Below, one piece after another: positions 7,671 to 14,796 of a stretch of 21,242 nt of DNA. The position numbers and the translations under genes were made by a program. How positions within the stretch are numbered: position 1 is the first letter of the stretch; the number at the start of each line of letters is the position of its first letter. Source of the DNA: Candidatus Limnocylindria bacterium (GTDB taxonomy: Bacteria; Chloroflexota; Limnocylindria; QHBO01). Location of the stretch: the NCBI GenBank assembly GCA_030146365.1, contig JASLBU010000292.1, forward strand, positions 1-21,242, read 5' to 3'. Under the pieces are notes generated by a model. That model did no database searches, had not been told where the DNA came from, and worked only from the letters and a program-made list of their open reading frames with translations.

Positions 7671-7694
7671 AGCATAGACCGACGTCGCTATGCT
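7671..7694. promoter_or_regulatory. Divergent palindromic promoter with mirrored -10 boxes
   Basis: AGCATAG (7671-7677) and CTATGCT (7688-7694) are exact inverted repeats separated by ten bases, which themselves include the palindrome CGACGTCG (7680-7687). TATGCT on the plus strand (7689-7694) lies six bases before GTG 7701. TATGCT on the minus strand (7676-7671) lies nine bases before ATG 7661. Both divergent genes could therefore be transcribed leaderless or nearly so from overlapping promoters. -35 elements would fall inside the opposite gene's start region and are not recognisable. Confidence 0.55.
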
Positions 7695-7700
7695 CCGCGG

Positions 7701-8849
7701 GTGACCGATCCTCACGGGCACCGGGTGCGGGGCGCGCTGCCCGCCCTGCTGATCGGGCTGGCGCTTCTTGCCGGCCTGTGGCTTCTCCCGGACCTCACCC
7801 CGCGGGACGCCGTCCCCGTCGTCGGCCAGGAGTCGCTCCGCGCACGGATCGTCGACGATCTCGGCATCGACTCGACCGGCCTGCCGCTGTTCGAGGTCGA
7901 GATCCTCGAGGGCGACGACGCCGGCGAGCGGCTGGACGCATCAGTGCAGAGCGTCGGCCCCGTGCTCCCCGGGGGGGATGACCGCTCGCCGTACGCGGTC
8001 GGGGCCGACGTGGTGATCGCGCGCTTCACCGGTCCGGCGGGTGGGACGGCCTTCATCGCGGAGCCATGGAGGGTGCCGATCCTGGCGGGCGTGGCGGCGG
8101 CGTTCGCTGCCGTCGTCCTGGTCGTCGGGGGGCTGCGAGGCGCGCGGTCGCTCGTTGCCCTGGCGTTCACGCTCGCCGTCATCGTCAAGCTCGTGGTGCC
8201 GCTCCTGCTGCGGGGCTTCGACCCGATCGTGCTCGCGGTCGGCGGCGGCGCCGCGGTCACCGTCGTCACGCTGCTCCTCACCGAGGGCCCGACGCGGGTG
8301 GCGTGGTCGGCGTTGCTCGGCACGCTGGCGGCCCTGGGCCTGACGGCTGCGCTGGCGGCCCTGTTCACCGCGGCGGCGCACTTCACCGCCCTCCAAGGGA
8401 GCGAGGAGATCGCCTTCTTGATCCCGCTGGTCGGGGATCGCATCGACCTGCAGGGGCTGCTCCTGGCGGCGACGGTGTTCGGGGCGCTGGGCGTGCTGGA
8501 CGACGTGACGATCACCCAGGCTGCGGCCGTCGAGCAGCTCCACCGTGCCGACCTGGGGCAGTCCCGTCGCCTCGTCGTCGGGCGCGCGATGCGCGTCGGT
8601 CGCTCCCACATTGCGGCCACCGTCAACACGCTGATGCTGGCGTACCTCGGCGCGGGCCTGCCGCTGCTGCTGCTGTTCGCGCTGTCGGCGCAGGACCCGG
8701 TCACGGTGCTGAACAGCGAGGTCGTGGCCGTCGAGATCATCCGCGCCCTGGTCGGCAGCATCGGCATCGTCGCGGCGGTCCCGCTCACCACCGTGGTCGC
8801 GGCGGTGATGATCGTCCGCGACCGGCCGGCGGCGACCGCCCCAGTCTGA
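7701..8849 (+). CDS. YibE/F family integral membrane protein
   Basis: Polytopic membrane protein of 382 residues with the YibE/F-like arrangement. It has an N-terminal TM helix (about 11-31), an extracytoplasmic beta-rich segment of roughly 90 residues, and then about seven hydrophobic helices from residue 118 to the end. The conserved-looking motif ALGVLDDVTITQAAAVEQL (265-283) contains the Asp pair characteristic of the family. Family function is not established; a transport role has been suggested from context elsewhere. The reading frame is open far upstream, through the antisense of the PLP gene, but GTG 7701 is supported by the hydrophobic N-terminus that follows and by the -10-like TATGCT. 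It is divergent from the PLP enzyme, and metK begins 46 bp downstream, probably from its own promoter. Confidence 0.85.
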   Translation: MTDPHGHRVRGALPALLIGLALLAGLWLLPDLTPRDAVPVVGQESLRARIVDDLGIDSTGLPLFEVEILEGDDAGERLDASVQSVGPVLPGGDDRSPYAVGADVVIARFTGPAGGTAFIAEPWRVPILAGVAAAFAAVVLVVGGLRGARSLVALAFTLAVIVKLVVPLLLRGFDPIVLAVGGGAAVTVVTLLLTEGPTRVAWSALLGTLAALGLTAALAALFTAAAHFTALQGSEEIAFLIPLVGDRIDLQGLLLAATVFGALGVLDDVTITQAAAVEQLHRADLGQSRRLVVGRAMRVGRSHIAATVNTLMLAYLGAGLPLLLLFALSAQDPVTVLNSEVVAVEIIRALVGSIGIVAAVPLTTVVAAVMIVRDRPAATAPV

Positions 8850-8855
8850 CGGCGG

Positions 8856-8890
8856 TACACTCCCCGCGCCGAACGACCACCGCAACGGAG
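8856..8890 (+). promoter_or_regulatory. Putative metK -10 and ribosome binding site
   Basis: TACACT at 8856-8861 fits a -10 hexamer. ACGGAG at 8885-8890 is a good Shine-Dalgarno sequence five bases before ATG 8896. The short 5' region leaves no room for a SAM riboswitch, and none is seen. The ribosome binding site is convincing; the promoter is tentative. Confidence 0.45.
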
Positions 8891-8895
8891 TCTCG

Positions 8896-10086
8896 ATGTC
8901 CGACGCGCCCACCACGCTGTTCACGTCCGAATCGGTCACCGAGGGTCATCCGGACAAGCTCTGTGACGCCGTCGCCGACGCAGTGCTGGATGACGTCCTG
9001 GCTCACGATCCGCAGGCGCGCTCCGCCGTCGAGGTCGCCACGACGACTGGCCTCGTCCTCGTCCTGGGCGAGGTGACGACCACGCATTACGTGGACGTCC
9101 AGGACGTCGTGCGTCGCACGGTCCGCGAGATCGGCTACAACGACAGCCGCCTCGGGTTCGACTGGGAGACGTGCGGCACGATGACCGCGATCAAGGAGCA
9201 GTCGCCGGACATCGCGATGGGCGTGGACCGCGCGCTCGAGGTCCGGGAGGGAAGCGCGGAGGACGAGACCGGCGCCGGCGACCAGGGAATGATGTTCGGC
9301 TACGCGACGGACGAGTCGGACGAGCTCATGCCGATGCCGATCCTGCTCGCGCACCGCATCGCCCGTCGGCTGGCGGAGGTCCGCCGCGACGGCACGCTTC
9401 CATTCCTGCGCCCGGACGGCAAGAGCCAGGTCACGGTCGAGTACGACGCCGCGGGCCGTCCCCTCCGTGTCCACACCGTGCTGGTCAGCACGCAGCACGA
9501 CCCCGACGTGGATCTCACCGACCTCGCCGCGGCCGTGCGCCGGCACGTGGTCGAGCACGCCGTTCCGGGCGAGCTGCTCGACGACCGCACCAGGCACCTT
9601 GTGAACCCGACCGGGCGGTTCGTGATCGGCGGGCCGATGGGCGACTCCGGGCTGTCCGGCCGAAAGATCATCGTCGACACCTACGGCGGCATGGGCCGCC
9701 ACGGAGGCGGCAGCTTCAGCGGAAAGGACCCGACCAAGGTCGACCGCTCGGGCGCCTACATGGCCCGCTACGTCGCGAAGCAGATCGTGGCGGCCGGGCT
9801 GGCGCGGCGCTGCGAGCTGCAGCTCGCATACGCGATCGGCGTCGCCCGACCGCTCGCCATCAACATCCAGACATTCGGGACCGGCACCCTGCCGGATCCT
9901 CGCCTGGCCAGCATCGTCGACGAGGCATTCGACCTGCGACCCGGCGCGATCATTCGCGATCTGGATCTGCGCCGGCCGATCTACCGCCAGACGGCCGCCT
10001 ATGGCCACTTCGGCCGCTCCGACCTCGACCTTCCGTGGGAGCGGATCGAGCGCGTCGACGACCTGCGGGCCGCGGCCGGCCGCTGA
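8896..10086 (+). CDS. metK: S-adenosylmethionine synthetase (methionine adenosyltransferase)
   Basis: Makes S-adenosylmethionine from methionine and ATP in the cytosol, releasing phosphate and pyrophosphate. The 396-residue product has the family's usual length and all main signatures: TSESVTEGHPDK (10-21), which includes the catalytic His18; the GAGDQGMMFGYA hexapeptide region (126-137); and the P-loop-like GGGSFSGKDPTKVDRS (270-285). ATG 8896 has a good ribosome binding site. It begins a dense forward run that continues through proC and manC. Its product feeds methyltransferases, whose by-product SAH is removed by the ahcY gene in this window; B12 import further downstream may support methionine synthase. 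The last two links are inferred from pathway knowledge, not from operon structure. Confidence 0.98.
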   Translation: MSDAPTTLFTSESVTEGHPDKLCDAVADAVLDDVLAHDPQARSAVEVATTTGLVLVLGEVTTTHYVDVQDVVRRTVREIGYNDSRLGFDWETCGTMTAIKEQSPDIAMGVDRALEVREGSAEDETGAGDQGMMFGYATDESDELMPMPILLAHRIARRLAEVRRDGTLPFLRPDGKSQVTVEYDAAGRPLRVHTVLVSTQHDPDVDLTDLAAAVRRHVVEHAVPGELLDDRTRHLVNPTGRFVIGGPMGDSGLSGRKIIVDTYGGMGRHGGGSFSGKDPTKVDRSGAYMARYVAKQIVAAGLARRCELQLAYAIGVARPLAINIQTFGTGTLPDPRLASIVDEAFDLRPGAIIRDLDLRRPIYRQTAAYGHFGRSDLDLPWERIERVDDLRAAAGR

Positions 10087-10096
10087 CCGCCTCCCC

Positions 10097-10741
10097 GTGA
10101 GCGCCCATCCCCATCCGCACCCCCACCCGCGGCGCGAATGGGGGGAGCCCGCCCCACCGCTCCTCGCGCGCGTCCGGGCATGGGTCGCTGCCCGGTTCGG
10201 CCGGAGCGGGACCGGATCCCCCGCCGGGCTGCCGGAGCTGCCGCTCGCCCTGCGGCGCGGCGAGCTGGCCGACCTCTACCTGGCAGCCGAACGGGCGAGC
10301 GACCACGCCGGCGCGGCCGCAGCGGCGGCCTCCGCATCCGAGCGCGCCATCGAGTCGGAGGCCTGGTGGCAGGCGGACGCATGGGCGCACCGCGCGCTCT
10401 GGCATTTCGAGCGGGGGGAGCACACGTTCGAGGCCGCCAGGCAGGCGCGCAGGATCGGCGACCTGCGCGTGGCGGCCGGCGATCCGGACAGCGCGCGCCG
10501 GTACTATGCGGAGGCGATCGACGAGGCCCGTGACATCGGCGCCGAGCAGGAGCAGGGGCTGGCGGCCCTCGGCCTGGGCCGCGCCCACCTCGAGCTCGGT
10601 CAGGTGACCCCGGCTCGGCGGCTGGCCGGGGCAGCCATCACGCTTCTCGAGCGGTCGGAGGCACCGGGTCGCGAGATCGAGGCGGCGCGCGAGCTGCTCG
10701 GCCTCGAGATGGCGGTCGGAGAAGGCACGGAGGAGGGCTGA
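10097..10741 (+). CDS. TPR-like helical protein with His-Pro N-terminus
   Basis: Protein of 214 residues without a family I can name. After the GTG start comes an alternating His-Pro run (residues 4-11), then a basic amphipathic stretch and, from about residue 50, an Ala-rich all-helical region. Patterns such as GDPDSARRYYAEAIDEARDI and ALGLGRAHLELGQVTPARRL match the spacing of tetratricopeptide repeats. No signal peptide or TM helix is seen, so it is probably a cytosolic protein-interaction scaffold. It begins 10 bp after metK with no clear ribosome binding site, and no other in-frame start precedes the His-Pro run. Its TGA overlaps the proC ATG as TGATG, implying coupled translation. The His-Pro tail could bind metal, but that is speculation. 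Confidence 0.72.
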   Translation: MSAHPHPHPHPRREWGEPAPPLLARVRAWVAARFGRSGTGSPAGLPELPLALRRGELADLYLAAERASDHAGAAAAAASASERAIESEAWWQADAWAHRALWHFERGEHTFEAARQARRIGDLRVAAGDPDSARRYYAEAIDEARDIGAEQEQGLAALGLGRAHLELGQVTPARRLAGAAITLLERSEAPGREIEAARELLGLEMAVGEGTEEG

Positions 10742-11583
10742 TGGCGCGACGGACGATGCGGGTCGGCATCGTGGGCGCGGGCGTGATGGCCGAGGCGATC
10801 ATCGCCGGCCTCGTGGCCGACCGCGCCGTGCAGCCAGAGCTGCTGGCAGCGTCACATCCGCGTCGTGAGCGGCGCGACGCGCTGGTCGAGCGGCACGGCA
10901 TCAGCGCCGTGGCGCAGAACCGTGAGGCGCTGACCGACGCTGAGGTCGTCGTCATCGCCGTGAAGCCGCAGATGCTGGTGCGGGTCATGCGCGAGCTTCG
11001 CGGCCGGCTGGGGGCCGAGCAGGTGGTCGTCTCGATCGTGGCCGGCGCGACGCTCCGCACGCTCGTTGACGGGCTGCAGCACGCGGCAGTGGTGCGCGTG
11101 ATGCCGAACACTCCCAGCCAGATCCGCCGGGGGATGAGCGTGTGGGCGGCGTCAGCTGCGTGCACGGCGAGGCAGCGAGACCTTGCGCGTGCCGTGTTGC
11201 GCTCCCTGGGCGAGGAGCGGGAGGTGAGCGACGAGGCGTTCGTGGCCATGGCAACCGCGCTGTCGGGAACCGGGCCGACGTACCTGTTCGCAGTCATGGA
11301 GGCGCTCATCGATGCCGGCGTGCATCTCGGGTTCCCCCGGGAGCTGGCGCACGATCTCGTGGTCGAGACGCTCATCGGATCGGCGCAGTTCGCCAAGCAG
11401 TCCGAGCTTCATCCCGCCCAGCTGCGGAACGCGGTCACCTCGCCGGGGGGCACGAGCGCCGCGGCCATCTACGAGCTGGAGAAGGGCCGCATCCGGACCG
11501 TCTTCTCCGACGCGGTCTGGGCAGCGTACCGGCGCACGCTGGAGCTCGGCGAGCGGCTCGAGGCGGAGGTCGACCGCGACTGA
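10741..11583 (+). CDS. proC: Pyrroline-5-carboxylate reductase
   Basis: Catalyses the last step of proline synthesis, the NAD(P)H-dependent reduction of pyrroline-5-carboxylate, in the cytosol. The 280-residue product has an N-terminal Rossmann loop GIVGAGVMAEA (9-19), AVKPQ (73-77), VRVMPNTP (118-125), and the C-terminal dimer/active-site segments ALSGTGPTYLF (173-183) and AVTSPGGTS (231-239). All are standard for ProC. The ATG overlaps the stop of the TPR-like gene and its own TGA overlaps the manC ATG, both as TGATG, so the three genes are almost certainly translated from one mRNA. No other proline genes are present in the window. Confidence 0.96.
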   Translation: MARRTMRVGIVGAGVMAEAIIAGLVADRAVQPELLAASHPRRERRDALVERHGISAVAQNREALTDAEVVVIAVKPQMLVRVMRELRGRLGAEQVVVSIVAGATLRTLVDGLQHAAVVRVMPNTPSQIRRGMSVWAASAACTARQRDLARAVLRSLGEEREVSDEAFVAMATALSGTGPTYLFAVMEALIDAGVHLGFPRELAHDLVVETLIGSAQFAKQSELHPAQLRNAVTSPGGTSAAAIYELEKGRIRTVFSDAVWAAYRRTLELGERLEAEVDRD

Positions 11584-12653
11584 TGTTCGCGGTCGTCATG
11601 GCCGGTGGGTCCGGCACCCGCCTGTGGCCGCTCTCCCGCCGCCGGACGCCAAAGCAGCTGCTCAGCCTGACGGGCGAGACCAGCCTCCTCCAGCAGACGG
11701 TTGCCAGGCTGGGGACACTGCTCGAGGCGCACGACGTCTATGTCATCACCAGCCAGGCGCACGTGCGGGCGACGCAGGAGCAGCTGCCCCAGCTGCCACC
11801 GGACAACGTCCTGGGCGAGCCGCTGGCACGCTCGACCGCGGTGGCCGCTGCGCTGGCGATGACCCTGGCCCGCCGGGACCCGGACGAGATCGCCCTCGTC
11901 CTGCCGGCCGATCACTTCATCTCGGACGAGGCCGCCTTCGTCACCGCACTGCGGGAGGCCGCGCGCGCCGCCGAGCGCGGTTACCTGGTGACGCTCGGCG
12001 TGGTGCCGACGCACCCCGCCACCGGCTACGGCTACATCAAGGCAGGTGGCCCGCTGCATCCGGCGCTGCCGACGGCGCTCGTCGAGCGGTTCGTGGAGAA
12101 GCCGGACGCGGAGACCGCGCAGCGGTACCTCGAGGAGGGACGGCACTACTGGAATGCCGGCGTCTTCGTGTGGCGAGCCTACGCGTTCCGCCAGGCCGTC
12201 GAGCGCTTCCAGCCGGCGCTTTCCTCCGCGCTCGACCAGATCGGGCAGATGCCGCGCCTGCCGGGCTGGATGAGCGACGTCCGTGACGTCCTCGAGCCAA
12301 TTCCGGCGATCACCATCGACGTGGGCATCGCCGAGCCGGCCGCCGCCGAAGGCCGAATGGCGGTCGTTCCGCTCGAGGCGGGCTGGTCGGACATCGGCTC
12401 GTGGTCGTCGCTGCTCGAGGCGCTCACCACGGCGCGCGGAAACGACCTCGTCGCCAGTGGCCGCCACCTCGACCGCGGCTCGCACAACGTGCTCGTTCAC
12501 GCCGGAGAGCGGCTGGTGGTCACCGTGGGGCTGAACGACGTGATCATCGTCGACACGCCGGACGCGCTCCTGGTCTGCCATCGCGACCGGGCGGAGGAGA
12601 TCAAGCCGGTCCTGGACGAGATCGCGCGGACGGCGGGCGATCGCTACCTCTGA
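11583..12653 (+). CDS. manC: Mannose-1-phosphate guanylyltransferase
   Basis: Cytosolic nucleotidyltransferase making GDP-mannose from mannose-1-phosphate and GTP. The 356-residue single-domain product starts MFAVVMAGGSGTRLWPLSR, the nucleotide-binding signature (GGSGTRLWPLSR at 8-19). It continues with LVLPADHFI (105-113), VERFVEKP (167-174), YWNAGVFVW (189-197) and the late GWSDIGSW motif (267-274). It lacks the C-terminal isomerase domain of bifunctional ManC/AlgA enzymes, but the isomerase is encoded separately four genes along this stretch. The start overlaps the proC stop (TGATG). With the mutase and PGI/PMI downstream it completes a fructose-6-phosphate to GDP-mannose route, presumably for mannosylated glycolipids or polysaccharide. 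Confidence 0.95.
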   Translation: MFAVVMAGGSGTRLWPLSRRRTPKQLLSLTGETSLLQQTVARLGTLLEAHDVYVITSQAHVRATQEQLPQLPPDNVLGEPLARSTAVAAALAMTLARRDPDEIALVLPADHFISDEAAFVTALREAARAAERGYLVTLGVVPTHPATGYGYIKAGGPLHPALPTALVERFVEKPDAETAQRYLEEGRHYWNAGVFVWRAYAFRQAVERFQPALSSALDQIGQMPRLPGWMSDVRDVLEPIPAITIDVGIAEPAAAEGRMAVVPLEAGWSDIGSWSSLLEALTTARGNDLVASGRHLDRGSHNVLVHAGERLVVTVGLNDVIIVDTPDALLVCHRDRAEEIKPVLDEIARTAGDRYL

Positions 12654-12696
12654 GCCGGCGCGCCGCCGGCGGCTTGCCCGCCTGATCGGGCGTGGC

Positions 12697-13287
12697 ATGG
12701 CGGCCTACGCCCGCCTGATCGCCGCCACCTGCCGGACCGATGGATCGGTGACCCAGGAGCCGGTGGTGCTCGCCTTCTGGCACGAGTACAACCTCGTGGC
12801 GGCGATCGCCGCCCTTCGGCTGCGACGCCACCGGCACCACGTCAGCTTCAGCACGCAGACGTTTCGCGGCGAGGTAATGACCGCCTTTCTGGCGGCCCTC
12901 GACGCCGGCTCCGTGGCGCTGCCGGGGGAGAAGGACCGGGCCGGCGCCACTCGACTGACGCTCGAGATGGCCCGCCTGGGCCGGGAGGGTGCGTCGGTGG
13001 TCATCAGCCCGGACGGGCCGCTCGGCCCGTATCGGCGCGCGAAGCCCGGAGCGCTCATCGTGGCCCGCGAGTCCGGCCTCCGCCTGCAGCCGTGGGCGGT
13101 GGTCGCACGTCCCGCCATCCGGCTGTCCAGCCGCTGGGATCGGCACATCGTCCCCCTGCCGTTCTGCCGGCTGCTCGTCAGCGAGGCCGAGCCCATCACG
13201 GTCGCCCCGCGGGAGCCATTGCGGCCGCTCCTCGCGCGTCTCCAGGCGGCGCTCGACGAGGTCGCCGCCCGGGCCGATCGTGGCTGA
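12697..13287 (+). CDS. DUF374-family lysophospholipid acyltransferase-like protein
   Basis: The 196-residue product resembles DUF374 proteins, relatives of the LPLAT acyltransferase superfamily. Visible marks are VVLAFWHEYNLV (23-34), a Ser-Thr-Gln region at 52-54, the strongly conserved VVISPDGPLGP (101-111) followed by RRAKPGALIVARESG (113-127), and WDRHIVPLPF (147-156). It probably transfers an acyl chain to a membrane lipid or glycolipid; the acceptor is not known. It sits 43 bp after manC and before the sugar-phosphate mutase, suggesting action on a mannose-containing lipid. The first canonical start is ATG 12697, but the frame is open back to 12544. The encoded Arg-rich RRRRLARLIGRG just upstream looks like a natural N-terminus, so the start is uncertain. 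Confidence 0.75.
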   Translation: MAAYARLIAATCRTDGSVTQEPVVLAFWHEYNLVAAIAALRLRRHRHHVSFSTQTFRGEVMTAFLAALDAGSVALPGEKDRAGATRLTLEMARLGREGASVVISPDGPLGPYRRAKPGALIVARESGLRLQPWAVVARPAIRLSSRWDRHIVPLPFCRLLVSEAEPITVAPREPLRPLLARLQAALDEVAARADRG

Positions 13288-13297
13288 CCCCACCGGC

Positions 13298-13303
13298 TAC
13301 GAT
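13298..13303 (+). promoter_or_regulatory. Possible -10 element upstream of the mutase gene
   Basis: TACGAT fits TANNNT and would begin transcription near 13310, giving a leader of about 38 nt for GTG 13348. No clear -35 is seen, and read-through from manC is equally plausible. Confidence 0.25.
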
Positions 13304-13347
13304 GGGTGGCAACCCCCAACCGCAGCAGAACAGGTGTCGAGCGCTCC

Positions 13348-14796
13348 GTGACCACGATCCGATTCGGAACCGACGGCTGGCGCGCCGCCATCGCCGAGGA
13401 CTACACGTTCCACAACGTGCGGCGCTGCGCCCGAGGCGTGGCCGAGTACCTCCAGCAGATCGGGACGGCGGACCGGGGCGTGGTGGTCTGTCACGATCGG
13501 CGCTTCGCGTCTGAGCACTTCGCGCGGGCCTGCGTCGAGGTGCTGGCGGCGCACGACATCCGCGCATTCACCCCGGCGGACGCGGTACCGACGCAGGTCG
13601 GCTCGTTCTTCACGCGCGAGGTGAACGCCGGAGCGGGAATCGTGATCACGGCCAGCCACAATCCGTGGACCGACAACGGCTTCAAGGTCAAGGCCGACAC
13701 GGGCGGCGCCGCGGCGCCCGAGATGCTTGCCGCCATCGAGGCCACCATGGACGCTCACCCCGAGGATGAGCTCCCCCCGCGCCGCGACCACGACGAGGCG
13801 GCCGCCTCGGGCCTCATCGAGGTCTTCGATCCCTACCCCAGGTTCCGGGAGCAGCTGGCGAGCATCGTCGACCTCGACCGCATCCGGGCAGCGAAGGGCA
13901 AGGTGCTGGTGGAGAACCTCTACGGCTCGGGCGCCGGCTGGTACAGCCGGCTGCTCGGCGACGGCGAGCTGACGGTGCGCGAGCTGCACACCGAACGCAA
14001 TCCCTTCTTCGGCGGGGTGAACCCGGAGCCGATCCGCCCGAACGTCGACGAGTGGCTCGCGGAGATCCCGCGCTGGGGCGCGGACATCGGCATCGCGTTC
14101 GACGGCGATGCCGACCGGGTCGGCATGGCGACCGAGGAGGGGGTGTTCGTCAACCAGCTCCAGGTCTACGGCCTCCTCTACTGGTACCTGCTCGATGTGC
14201 GCAGGGAGATCGGCCCCGCGGTCTACACCGTCACCACCACGTCGATGGCGAAGCGGTTGGCAGAGATCTACGGCACCGAGGCGCACGAGACGGGCGTCGG
14301 ATTCAAGTTCGTGGGGCCGAAGATGACCGAGACCGGTGCCGTCATCGGGGGCGAGGAGTCGGGCGGCTTCGGCTTCGGGATGCACATCCCCGAACGGGAC
14401 GGCCTGGCCTCCGGCCTCTTCCTGCTCGATCTCTGGCTGTCGAAGGCCAGGCGGGCCTCCGAGGTCCTCGCCGAGCTCCAGGAGCTGGCCGGCCCATCGC
14501 ACTACAACCGCATCGACATCCGTTTCGCACGCGAGGGCTACGACGCGGTGAAGTCCGCGACGCTCGCCCGGCTCGCGGACGAGGCGCCGACCTCGCTCGC
14601 CGGTCAAACGGTGCGCGACCGGATGGCGCTCGCGACGGGTGACGGGTTCAAGTTCTACCGCGAGGACGGCAGCTGGCTGCTGATTCGCTTCAGTGGGACG
14701 GAGGCCCTGCTGCGCGTCTATGTCGAGGCGCGATCGCTCGAGGACGTGGAGACGCTCCTGGCCGAAGGCCGACGGATCGCGGGAGCTGCCGCCTGA
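13348..14796 (+). CDS. Phosphomannomutase/phosphoglucomutase
   Basis: Alpha-D-phosphohexomutase of 482 residues that interconverts hexose 6- and 1-phosphates through a phosphoserine intermediate. All four active-site loops are present: the phosphoserine loop TASHNP (101-106, Ser103), the metal-binding loop DGDADR (252-257), the sugar-specificity loop GEESGG (335-340) and the phosphate-binding loop RFSGTE (447-452). GEESGG is common to PGM and dual PMM/PGM enzymes. Placement next to manC and PGI/PMI points to mannose-6-phosphate as at least one substrate. GTG 13348 puts the typical TIRFGTDGWR sequence at the N-terminus; GTG 13306 would add 14 unlikely residues. The stop overlaps the next ATG as TGATG. 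Confidence 0.92.
   Translation: MTTIRFGTDGWRAAIAEDYTFHNVRRCARGVAEYLQQIGTADRGVVVCHDRRFASEHFARACVEVLAAHDIRAFTPADAVPTQVGSFFTREVNAGAGIVITASHNPWTDNGFKVKADTGGAAAPEMLAAIEATMDAHPEDELPPRRDHDEAAASGLIEVFDPYPRFREQLASIVDLDRIRAAKGKVLVENLYGSGAGWYSRLLGDGELTVRELHTERNPFFGGVNPEPIRPNVDEWLAEIPRWGADIGIAFDGDADRVGMATEEGVFVNQLQVYGLLYWYLLDVRREIGPAVYTVTTTSMAKRLAEIYGTEAHETGVGFKFVGPKMTETGAVIGGEESGGFGFGMHIPERDGLASGLFLLDLWLSKARRASEVLAELQELAGPSHYNRIDIRFAREGYDAVKSATLARLADEAPTSLAGQTVRDRMALATGDGFKFYREDGSWLLIRFSGTEALLRVYVEARSLEDVETLLAEGRRIAGAAA

Noticed and set aside
6084..7700. Forward frame continuous with YibE/F but starting inside the LAL gene
   Set aside because: Its first 539 codons are antisense to the PLP enzyme and low-complexity. 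The real protein begins with a hydrophobic helix after GTG 7701.
7662..7721. Longer start (GTG 7721) for the PLP enzyme
   Set aside because: It would run across the divergent promoter and the YibE/F start, and adds residues unlike the family N-terminus.
8850..8895. SAM riboswitch upstream of metK
   Set aside because: The gap is only 46 bp and lacks any conserved SAM-aptamer element.
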